Shown here: one piece after another, positions 1 to 5,984 of the stretch
Layout of the letters: each line of letters starts with the position of its first letter
Position numbering within the stretch: position 1 is the first letter of the stretch
Assembly: GCA_045402695.1 (NCBI GenBank)
Contig: JAWPNA010000019.1
Coordinates: forward strand, 1-6,803
Length of the DNA: 6,803 nt
From: JAWPNA01 sp045402695
GTDB taxonomy: Bacteria > Acidobacteriota > Polarisedimenticolia > JACPZX01 > DASXTC01
Direction: 5' to 3'
Made by a program: the position numbers and the translations under genes
Notes under the pieces: model-generated
Database searches by the model: none
The model's input: the letters and a program-made list of their open reading frames with translations, nothing else
What the model was told of the DNA's origin: nothing

Positions 1-599
1 AAGCGCGCTTTGATCGCGCCGAAGATGAACAGCGCCACCAGGGTGAGTCCGACTGAGATCTCGAGCGCGACGTCGGGGGTGGGCAGGGCCATGTAAGGCG
101 ACAGCGGGATCAGGCCGCCGATGACATACGCCGCCGCGATGGTCAGCGCGCTGCGCGGCGCGCGCCTGGCGTCCGGCGGCTGCAGGTCGAGCTCGAAGCG
201 CATCATGAAGTCCACCCATGCCCCGGGGCGCTTGCCGAGGGACCGCACAACGGGGGCGATCTCCTCGTCGCCGAGTCCGTAGGCGCGGAACAGATCGGCC
301 ACCTCGGCGGCCTCCGCCTCGGGTTTCTGCGCCACCTCCATCAGCTCCCGTTCCCGCTCGCGCGCATAGTGCTCCGCGTCGCCGCGGCCCGCGAGGTAGC
401 CTCCCAGCCCCATCGCGATGGAGCCGGCCGCGATTTCGGCGAGGCCCGCGGTGACGATGATGGCGTTGGAATCCACCGCTCCCGACAATCCCGCGGCGAG
501 CGCGAAGGGAACGGTCAGTCCGTCCGCCATCCCGATGACGACGTCCCGGACGCTCAGGCTGGACTGGAAATGCTTCTCGACGTGCGGCGTCTGCGGCAT
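1..599 (-). CDS. VIT1/CCC1-family iron/manganese transporter (3' end outside window)
   Basis: Membrane transporter of the vacuolar iron transporter family, which moves Fe2+ and/or Mn2+ out of the cytosol, usually against protons. The visible part is 199 residues from an ATG at 597-599; the C-terminus runs off the window. Seen: first membrane segment with the family signature DGLTVPFALAAGLSG (Asp26 matches the transport-essential Asp of plant VIT1); second segment around residues 48-70 with AEIAAGSIAMGLGGYLA; then a cytosolic, Glu-rich helical metal-binding domain (residues about 74-140, HYARERERE, PEAEAAEV, AWVDFMMRFEL); then the third segment at about 152-170 and a fourth starting near 177. 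The MBD Glu and Met residues that bind metal in plant VIT1 have plausible counterparts here. A GGGAGG Shine-Dalgarno lies 6 nt before the start. It follows the hybrid kinase gene by 52 nt on the same strand and is probably cotranscribed. Family assignment is firm; whether the metal is Fe or Mn cannot be read from sequence. Confidence 0.93.
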   Translation of the reverse strand, partial: MPQTPHVEKHFQSSLSVRDVVIGMADGLTVPFALAAGLSGAVDSNAIIVTAGLAEIAAGSIAMGLGGYLAGRGDAEHYARERERELMEVAQKPEAEAAEVADLFRAYGLGDEEIAPVVRSLGKRPGAWVDFMMRFELDLQPPDARRAPRSALTIAAAYVIGGLIPLSPYMALPTPDVALEISVGLTLVALFIFGAIKAR

Positions 600-600
600 C

Positions 601-611
601 GGAGGCCTCCC
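601..611 (-). promoter_or_regulatory. Shine-Dalgarno of the VIT gene within a 10-nt palindrome
   Basis: On the minus strand GGGAGG (606-611) sits 6 nt before the ATG of the transporter, which fixes that start. The SD is embedded in the self-complementary 10-mer GGAGGCCTCC (601-610). A perfect palindrome without a loop cannot form a stable hairpin in one RNA molecule, so regulation through it is doubtful, but it could be a small protein-binding dyad. Confidence 0.6.
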
Positions 612-651
612 GAGACGGACCACTCTACCACGGCGCCGCGCGGTGTTCGGG

Positions 652-2652
652 TCAGCTCGATGAGGCGGAAAGAGCCGCGTTCACGATTTGCCGGAGGGTG
701 TCGATCTCGAAGGGCTTCTGCAGGCAGGGGTTGCCGACCCGCTCCAGGAAGTCCTGCGTGCCGGCACCCGCCACGTCGCCGGTGGCGAAGATGACGCGCG
801 CCGACATCTCGGGCTTCAGCTCCTGGATCTTCCTGTAGAGATCCTGCCCGCTCATGCCGGGCATCTTTAGGTCGGAGATGATCAGGTCGTAGGTCTGGTT
901 TTCGATCTTGGACATCGCCACGCGGCCGTTGGGCGCCGTGTCCACGCGGTGCCCGTCCGCCTTGAGGATTTCGTACAGGATCTCGACGATCGACGCCTCG
1001 TCATCCACCACGAGGATGTTTCCCCGCCGCCCGGAGGACGGGCCCGGCCGCTCGACCTCGGGCGCCGGGATCTCGCTGCCCGGCGCGGGACCGCGGATCG
1101 GAAGCTCCACGGTGAAGACGGCGCCGCCGCCGGGCGCGTTGCGCGCCCACACGCGGCCCTGGTGCTCCTTGACGATCCCGTAGCAGATCGACAGGCCCAG
1201 ACCGGTGCCCTGCCCCACATCCTTCGTGGTGAAGAAGGGATCGAACAGCCTGTTGAGGTTCTCCTCGGCGATTCCCGGCCCGTTGTCCTCGATCTCGATC
1301 AGGATCGTTGCGTCTCGACCGCGAGTCCGCAGGGTGAGGACCCCCTCTCCACCCCGGCCCGCCATTGCCTGGTGTGCGTTGATGAAGATGTTCAGCAGCA
1401 CCTGGCGCATCTGGTGGAAGTCCATCATCGTCTTGGGCAGGCCCGGCTCCAGGTCGCTCACCACGCGGATGCCGTCCACCTGGAGCTGATAAGCGCGCAA
1501 CTCCAGCGTGCTCTCGATGATCCCGTTGATGCCGAGGTACTCCGCCTGGGGCTTGTGTTTGCGCGCGAACGTCTGCAGGTTCTGGACGATCTTCTTGCAC
1601 CGCTCCGCCTCCTGGTTGATCCTCTCCAGGCCTCGGCGCACTTTTTCTTCGGTGTCCGTCTTCAGAAGCAGTTGCGCGAATCCAACAACGCCCGCCAGGG
1701 GGTTGTTCAGCTCGTGCGCCACCCCCGACACAAGCAGCCCCACGGCCGACATCTTCTCGGCATGGCGAAGCTCCTGCTCGAGGCGCTTGCGCTCGGTGAC
1801 ATCCTGCACAAGAGACACCGCCAGCGTGGCTCTCAGTTCGCCGTCGCGCAGCCAGTTGGCCGTGACGCGACCCCACACGACGGACCCGTCCTTGCGGATG
1901 TAGCGCTTCTCGTAATCCGTGTCTTGCAGCAGCCCCGCCCGTCCTCCCTCCAGCATCCGGCGGGTCGTCTCCAGGTCCTCGGGATCCGTGACATCGAAGA
2001 TGCTCAGGCTCACCAGCTCCTTTTCGCTGTATCCGAGGAAGCGGCACATCGCCGGGTTGACCTGCAGGAAGGCGCCATCGGGCGAGACGGCGCACATCCC
2101 CGCGCCGGCCGTCTCGAAGATCAGCCGGAACCTCTCTTCGCTCGCGCGCAGCGCCTCCTGTGAGCTGCGCAAGATCGTCAGGTCGGAGATGTCCTGCAGC
2201 ATCAGAACCGTCTGATCGACCTTGCCCTCGGGCGACAGGATCGGCATCGCCGTGACGTAGATGTGCCTTTCCTGGCCCTCCAGCGTGAGCCCGATCTCTG
2301 CGTGCGCCACCGCGCCCGACCTGAAAGGCAACGAGGCCGGGCATGCCTCGCAGATCGTATCTCGCCGGCACAGCGCCTGGTTGCAGCTCATCCCCGGCAT
2401 GGGCGCGTGAGGAGAAGCGGTGCCGAGAAATCTGAGCGTGAAAACGTCGTTGGCCCAGACGACGTTGAGCGACGGGTCCAGCACCAGGAAGCCGGCGTCC
2501 GTGTGGTTCATCACCGCCGACAGCTTCTGACGTTCCCGCTCCAGGACACGCATCTGGGAGTCCAGCACGCCGAACCAGCGCTCGTAGTCCTCCAGCTTGC
2601 GCCGGAGAGACTCGATGATCGCGTCCTGGTCGGTCCCGGGCTGATGTCCCAA
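652..2652 (-). CDS. Soluble hybrid sensor histidine kinase, PAS-PAS-HisKA-HATPase-REC
   Basis: A 666-residue hybrid two-component kinase without any membrane segment, so it should sense a cytosolic cue. Domain order: N-terminal coiled coil (about 10-45); PAS1 (about 46-160) with a four-cysteine cluster, Cys90, Cys95, Cys101, Cys104; PAS2 (about 172-288, ends in the typical DVTERKRLEQEL linker); HisKA with phosphoacceptor His313 in VAHELNNPL; HATPase_c with N-box Asn425, G1 box DNGPG (456-460), F box FDPFFTT (470-476) and G2 box GTGLGLS (482-488); a Pro-rich linker (about 520-543); and a receiver with Asp550/Asp551, phosphoacceptor Asp594 in SDLKMPG, Thr624 and Lys646 in QKPF. All catalytic residues of both modules are present. 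The start is a TTG (2650-2652) with GGAG 9 nt upstream; the first in-frame ATG would be Met34, inside the coiled coil. It begins 29 nt after the GAF gene and is likely in one transcript with it and with the VIT gene. The partner HPt or regulator is not in the window. Confidence 0.96.
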   Translation of the reverse strand: MGHQPGTDQDAIIESLRRKLEDYERWFGVLDSQMRVLERERQKLSAVMNHTDAGFLVLDPSLNVVWANDVFTLRFLGTASPHAPMPGMSCNQALCRRDTICEACPASLPFRSGAVAHAEIGLTLEGQERHIYVTAMPILSPEGKVDQTVLMLQDISDLTILRSSQEALRASEERFRLIFETAGAGMCAVSPDGAFLQVNPAMCRFLGYSEKELVSLSIFDVTDPEDLETTRRMLEGGRAGLLQDTDYEKRYIRKDGSVVWGRVTANWLRDGELRATLAVSLVQDVTERKRLEQELRHAEKMSAVGLLVSGVAHELNNPLAGVVGFAQLLLKTDTEEKVRRGLERINQEAERCKKIVQNLQTFARKHKPQAEYLGINGIIESTLELRAYQLQVDGIRVVSDLEPGLPKTMMDFHQMRQVLLNIFINAHQAMAGRGGEGVLTLRTRGRDATILIEIEDNGPGIAEENLNRLFDPFFTTKDVGQGTGLGLSICYGIVKEHQGRVWARNAPGGGAVFTVELPIRGPAPGSEIPAPEVERPGPSSGRRGNILVVDDEASIVEILYEILKADGHRVDTAPNGRVAMSKIENQTYDLIISDLKMPGMSGQDLYRKIQELKPEMSARVIFATGDVAGAGTQDFLERVGNPCLQKPFEIDTLRQIVNAALSASSS

Positions 2653-2681
2653 GGCAGTGGGCTCCGTGGATGCGGCGAGCT

Positions 2682-3173
2682 TCAGACGGAAGAGTTTCTC
2701 GCGGCGCCCGTCTGCTCTCTCATGGCGTGGGCTCGGCCCAGCCAGTCAGCCACACTCTCGACTGTGGTAACCGACTGGGGGTCGAACGCGTCGAGCTCGT
2801 GGCTGTCGATGTCGATCTGCGCGATGATCCGCCCGCCCGAGCGGATCAGCACCACGAGCTCCGACTTCGTGGCCGTCGAGCAGGCGAGATAGTTCGGGAC
2901 CTTGGAGACGTCGGGAACGTTGATCGTGCGGTTCTCCGCGACCGCCGTGCCGCAGACGCCCTGACCCATCGCGATGAAGACGTGATCGGTGGGCGCCCCG
3001 ATGAAGGGTCCCAGACGCAGGACGTTGTCGGGGAAGAGTTCGTAGATCCCCGTCCAGTGAAAGCGCGGGTTGGATTCGTGCAGGAGCCGCACGGCGCTCG
3101 AGAGCAGCTCGCCGTATCGGCTGCCCGCCTCCCTCAGCCGCTCGAGCTCCCGGCAGATCGGATCGGAGACCAT
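2682..3173 (-). CDS. GAF-domain protein, free methionine-(R)-sulfoxide reductase-like
   Basis: A 163-residue single GAF-domain protein, about the length of E. coli fRMsr (MsrC/YebR), which reduces free Met-(R)-sulfoxide. Conserved pocket residues are visible: Trp40 and Tyr44 in FHWTGIYEL, GVCGTAVAE with Cys74, LACSTATKSE with Cys98 and Glu105, and DIDS with Asp121 and Asp123. A constant offset of 20 aligns these to E. coli Cys94, Cys118, Glu125, Asp141 and Asp143. The position matching E. coli Cys84, which resolves the catalytic Cys118, is His64 here. The protein could still work through the Cys74-Cys98 pair, or it could be a sensor that binds a ligand without turnover. The frame stays open upstream to an ATG at 3318-3320, but that extra segment is Arg-rich and not GAF-like, whereas the chosen ATG at 3171-3173 has AGGAG and GAGAGG upstream. 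It lies 29 nt before the kinase gene. Confidence 0.85.
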   Translation of the reverse strand: MVSDPICRELERLREAGSRYGELLSSAVRLLHESNPRFHWTGIYELFPDNVLRLGPFIGAPTDHVFIAMGQGVCGTAVAENRTINVPDVSKVPNYLACSTATKSELVVLIRSGGRIIAQIDIDSHELDAFDPQSVTTVESVADWLGRAHAMREQTGAARNSSV

Positions 3174-3256
3174 CTCGGACCTCTCCTGTGAATCGAGAAA
3201 ACCCAGATACAGATGACAGGGGCGCTGACGTGCAGCGAAGCCGAGCACTGATACGG

Positions 3257-3272
3257 CCGCGGCGGGCCGCGG
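3257..3272. repeat. 16-nt GC dyad in the leader of the GAF-kinase-VIT unit
   Basis: CCGCGGCGGGCCGCGG is a perfect dyad with 7-nt arms around a central GG. As RNA it would fold with about six G-C pairs and a four-base loop. It lies between the promoter candidate and the GAF start. No U-run follows on the minus strand, so it is not a standard intrinsic terminator; an operator or a leader-stabilising stem are alternatives, and chance is possible at this base composition. Confidence 0.4.
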
Positions 3273-3292
3273 GAATCGTCGCCGGTGAGACA

Positions 3293-3320
3293 AAGATATT
3301 GATCCAGTGCGGGCACGCAA
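3293..3320 (-). promoter_or_regulatory. Weak sigma70-type promoter candidate before the GAF gene
   Basis: On the minus strand TTGCGT (3315-3320) and TATCTT (3293-3298) are separated by 16 nt, in the one AT-richer patch of the 194-nt gap between the secreted-protein gene and the GAF gene. Match to consensus is 3/6 and 4/6. It would give a leader of about 110 nt before the GAF start at 3173. The gap length makes a promoter here likely; the exact boxes are a guess. Confidence 0.3.
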
Positions 3321-3367
3321 GGGGTTCGCGCGGAGACGGGAGGCCGGCGATCAGCGTGGAAAGGGCG

Positions 3368-4246
3368 TCAGCGCGGACCGCGACCGGGAGGCGGCGTGTC
3401 CGAGACGATGGCACGTATCTCGTCGTAGGTTCGTACACCGAAAAACCGATAGTTTCCATACGATTGCGTGATCCGGGCCACCGGCCACTCCGTGAGGGCC
3501 ATCTTCTTCTTTTCTTCCCTCGCCTTGTACCGCGATCGGTGAATGACCACTTTTTCAGGAAAGGTCATCCCGTTCCTCTGCACGGAGAAATCGGTGGAGA
3601 TCCGCGTGATGACGCGCGCTCTCGCAGGGTCTTCGATCTCCGAACCTGACTCCAGGTCCTCCTCGAATCTGATTCTCTCCACGTGCTGGTCGGCCTTCAC
3701 CGCGTCCACCTTGAGGAGCTGGTAGGTCTCTCGATCGACCCACGCGGAGCCGAACCAGTCGTTGAGATCCGTCTGGAAGGGAGGCACAGGCTCGAAGGCG
3801 ACGATAGTGGCCATCCTGCCCATGGCCTTCTCCACGCCGAGGATCCGGTACCTGTACATCTCCCGCTTCGCGCGCTCGAAGATGAAGACCCACGAGTAGG
3901 CCCTCTGCACAAAGGTGGGAAGGCCGTAGGTCACCAGATCGACCGGCTTGGGCGCCTCTCCTTTCTTGAGGCGCCCGCCGCGCCGCGTGCGGTAGTCCGA
4001 GAGGCCCTCGTCCTTGTCGTACACGTAGATGTACTCCAGCTCGTAGACTTCCCTCCCCGTGCCGCCGGCCGGCTCGTAGGTGATTGTCTCGTTGCACGAG
4101 AAACGCAACGCGTTGTCCCGGTACAGGTCGGCCAGCCCGTCCAGCCGGGAGAGCAGCTCGCTCAGCGCGGCATCCTCTTTTCCGACTTCGGTCGGCATTT
4201 GTGTGGCGGCCGCCATCGCCAGCAGAATCGCGAGCAAGCAGATCAT
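3368..4246 (-). CDS. Secreted protein of unknown function
   Basis: A 292-residue protein not assigned to a named family. An N-terminal hydrophobic stretch (residues 1-15, MICLLAILLAMAAAT) looks like a short signal peptide lacking a strong basic n-region, with no lipobox Cys. The mature part is hydrophilic and rich in aromatic and charged residues with alternating patterns that suggest beta strands, for example ELEYIYVYDKDE (69-80), MATIVAFEPVPPF (145-157) and GSAWVDRETYQLLKVDA (166-182). The 'xAWVDxETxxLLK' phrase resembles the strand-turn-strand of LolA/LolB-type outer-membrane lipoprotein-sorting folds, so a periplasmic half-barrel that handles a hydrophobic ligand is conceivable, but this is weak. 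The C-terminal tail (284-292) is Pro/Gly/Arg-rich. Start ATG at 4244-4246 has AGGGAG 8 nt upstream, and a promoter candidate lies just before it. It follows the lipase maturation factor gene by 117 nt on the same strand. Confidence 0.8.
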   Translation of the reverse strand: MICLLAILLAMAAATQMPTEVGKEDAALSELLSRLDGLADLYRDNALRFSCNETITYEPAGGTGREVYELEYIYVYDKDEGLSDYRTRRGGRLKKGEAPKPVDLVTYGLPTFVQRAYSWVFIFERAKREMYRYRILGVEKAMGRMATIVAFEPVPPFQTDLNDWFGSAWVDRETYQLLKVDAVKADQHVERIRFEEDLESGSEIEDPARARVITRISTDFSVQRNGMTFPEKVVIHRSRYKAREEKKKMALTEWPVARITQSYGNYRFFGVRTYDEIRAIVSDTPPPGRGPR

Positions 4247-4271
4247 CCTGATGGCTCCCTCAATGAAGACC

Positions 4272-4301
4272 CGTATACACCCATTCCAGCGCGGCAGTCA
4301 A
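4272..4301 (-). promoter_or_regulatory. Sigma70-type promoter candidate before the secreted-protein gene
   Basis: On the minus strand TTGACT (4296-4301, 5/6 to consensus) and TATACG (4272-4277, 4/6) are 18 nt apart. Transcription would start near 4265, about 20 nt before the ATG at 4246, leaving room for the AGGGAG ribosome site. It is the best promoter match in the window and suggests that the secreted-protein gene can be transcribed separately from the upstream membrane-protein gene. Confidence 0.42.
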
Positions 4302-4331
4302 CGGGCAGGATGGCGGCACCTGCGCGCGCCA

Positions 4332-4345
4332 GGAGGCGGGCCTCC
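4332..4345. repeat. Short GC hairpin between two genes, no U-tract
   Basis: GGAGG (4332-4336) and CCTCC (4341-4345) flank a four-base loop, giving a 5-bp stem 19 nt past the stop of the lipase maturation factor gene on the minus strand. No run of T follows in the direction of transcription, so an intrinsic terminator is not supported. Confidence 0.3.
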
Positions 4346-4354
4346 CACGAGGGC

Positions 4355-4375
4355 ATCGATTCATCATGGATCGAT
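4355..4375. repeat. Near-perfect 21-nt dyad over the stop codon of the LMF gene
   Basis: ATCGAT occurs at 4355-4360 and again at 4370-4375. The nine bases between them continue the symmetry (CAT / ATG around a central C), with one mismatched pair at 4361/4369. The dyad covers the last codons (Ile-Asp-Pro) and the stop of the lipase maturation factor gene. It may be an operator, an RNA stem at the 3' end, or coincidence. Confidence 0.4.
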
Positions 4376-5962
4376 CCACCCCTGCTCGGCGAGGAACCGG
4401 CGCAGGCGCGGGTCGCCGGCCGACAGCGGAGGAAGCCAGGCTCCGGCCAGCTCGCGCTCCCACCAACGGCCTTCGGGATCACCGGGGGGCGCAAACCTGT
4501 AGAGGTAGAGCTGGGCGCGGATGAAGTGGGGCGGACCGGCGGTGAACGGGTTCGCGGCGAACAGGCCCAGGGCGCCCTTGTCGTCGTGGAGCAGCTTCCA
4601 CACCAGGTGCAGAGTCCAGGGATACCGTTGGGGACTCGACATGGCGGCGAACCAGATTTGCCAGTCGAGACGGAGATGATAGGGAGAGACGATGCAGGGT
4701 CTCCTCGCCAGGTCGCCGGGCTGGCACCTGTACTCGTACGGAACCCACCGGGTCCGCTCCGTGAGGACTTCCTCGTCAGTGCCCTCGAAGACGATCTGGA
4801 GTCGTTGCTTGCCCACGCTCCCGAACGCACCGTACGTGTTGACCAGGTTCAGACTGTCGAAGGAGGTGTTCATGACCTGGCGGCCGGACAGGAGGTTCCT
4901 GACCGGGGCGAGGCTCAGCGCGGCCACCACGATCACGAGCGCCGCCGCGGCGAGCTGATGAAAACCCCGGTCACCCGCCTCGCGCGCGTCGCGTGCAGCC
5001 CGCTCGGCCCGCTCGCAGAGCCTTCGTGGAAGGATGCGGCTCAGCAGCGCGTCGTCGAAGCAGGCCAGCGCGGGCACGATGGTGAGCCAGTTGAGAAACG
5101 ACAGGTTCCCGCTCAGGATGAGGAAGAGCTGAAACAACACCAGCAGCGCGCCCGCAGCGCGCCGGGCGGCACGAGGCCCGAAGACGAACCACGGGGCGAT
5201 CAGCTCGGCTGTGTGGTTGGCCAGCACCCCCGCCTTGTGGAACCAGCGGGGCATGAAGTGAAGCGTCCAGCCCAACGGGTTGGGTATCGGCTGGGTCTCG
5301 TAGTGGTAGTAGAGACAGGTGAGATCGCGCCAGCAGGCGTCGCCGCGAAGCTTGATGAGGCCAGCGCCGAGCATGATCCGGAAGATGAGCCAGCGGAAGA
5401 GCCAGATGACCGCGGCGGGTGCCGGGCGGCGCGGGAAGGGCCGCCCGTCCAGCAGCGGGCAGAGGAAGATCGCGAGGAACCCGGTTTCCAGAAGCTGGAT
5501 CTCCCATCCGTAGCCGTACCAGTCCTGCCCGATGTGGACGAACGACATGTACAGTGCCCACAGGACGACCATCAGGATCGCGTTGGCGTATCCGGCAAGC
5601 ACGACGAGCGAGACAGCCGCGCCGGCGCAGGCCAGACTGACCAGCAGTGGATCCGACAGCCAGAGCCAGAAGAGACTCGGAAACTGCATGAATGCGGCGC
5701 TGCGCGATCCGAAATGAGCCTCGACGTGATCGAGGAACTGATCCGCAGGGAGCAGGCCCTCGTGCCCGATGAGCGGAAGCACCTGGCGCGCCAGCGAGAG
5801 AAACGCCACGAAGTAGATCAGGCCGGTCAGCCGCAGGATGAGGAACCGTGTCAGCCAGTAGGAGGGCTTCAGCCCGATGTCGTCCCGGTCGCGGGGGGCG
5901 TGCGGCTTCGGCTCCGAGTCCTGCGTCGCGCGTGCGGGCTGCTCGATCACGCCGCCGATCAT
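4364..5962 (-). CDS. Lipase maturation factor (LMF1/LMF2) family membrane protein
   Basis: A 532-residue polytopic membrane protein of the lipase maturation factor family. In animals LMF1 helps dimeric lipases fold in the ER; the role of bacterial members is unknown. Hydrophobic segments appear near residues 38-60, 105-123, 126-143, 156-171, 184-203, 268-285, 289-302 and 336-355. The hallmark loop follows the fifth: GDACWRDLTCLYYHYETQPIPNPLGW (207-232), then WFHKAGVLANHTAELIAPWFVFGPR (240-264) and LSGNLSFLNWLTIVPALACFDD (283-304). The C-terminal soluble part (about 365-532) has the second family signature: NTYGAFGSVGKQRL (375-388), WVPYEYRCQPGD (406-417) and PYHLRLDWQIWFAAM (427-441). The start ATG at 5960-5962 lies 22 nt after the methyltransferase stop; no strong Shine-Dalgarno is seen, so translational coupling is possible. 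The first 35 residues are polar and weakly constrained. Family assignment is strong; the substrate protein cannot be told from this window, which contains no lipase. Confidence 0.92.
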   Translation of the reverse strand: MIGGVIEQPARATQDSEPKPHAPRDRDDIGLKPSYWLTRFLILRLTGLIYFVAFLSLARQVLPLIGHEGLLPADQFLDHVEAHFGSRSAAFMQFPSLFWLWLSDPLLVSLACAGAAVSLVVLAGYANAILMVVLWALYMSFVHIGQDWYGYGWEIQLLETGFLAIFLCPLLDGRPFPRRPAPAAVIWLFRWLIFRIMLGAGLIKLRGDACWRDLTCLYYHYETQPIPNPLGWTLHFMPRWFHKAGVLANHTAELIAPWFVFGPRAARRAAGALLVLFQLFLILSGNLSFLNWLTIVPALACFDDALLSRILPRRLCERAERAARDAREAGDRGFHQLAAAALVIVVAALSLAPVRNLLSGRQVMNTSFDSLNLVNTYGAFGSVGKQRLQIVFEGTDEEVLTERTRWVPYEYRCQPGDLARRPCIVSPYHLRLDWQIWFAAMSSPQRYPWTLHLVWKLLHDDKGALGLFAANPFTAGPPHFIRAQLYLYRFAPPGDPEGRWWERELAGAWLPPLSAGDPRLRRFLAEQGWIDP

Positions 5963-5984
5963 ACCAGCATGCCCGGGCGGCCCC

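Noticed and set aside
612..651. tRNA-like string GGTAGAGTGGTC in the gap between kinase and VIT genes
   Set aside because: The whole gap is only 52 nt, too short for a tRNA, and no acceptor or anticodon stem can be completed.
949..2163. Plus-strand open frame of 404 codons antisense to the kinase gene
   Set aside because: The minus strand here encodes PAS2, HisKA, HATPase and part of the receiver with every catalytic motif intact; the plus-strand product has a His/Arg/Leu-rich shadow composition.
1001..2371. Minus-strand 456-codon frame overlapping the kinase
   Set aside because: It is a shifted frame of the kinase gene with Arg/Gly/Ala-rich product and no motif; it does not indicate a frameshift, since the 666-residue frame is continuous.
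3174..3320. N-terminal extension of the GAF protein to an upstream ATG
   Set aside because: The extra 49 residues are Arg-rich and unlike the GAF family, while the internal ATG at 3173 has a good ribosome site and gives the usual family length.
4332..4345. Intrinsic terminator after the LMF gene
   Set aside because: The hairpin is short (5 bp) and is followed by G/C-rich sequence rather than a T-run in the direction of transcription.
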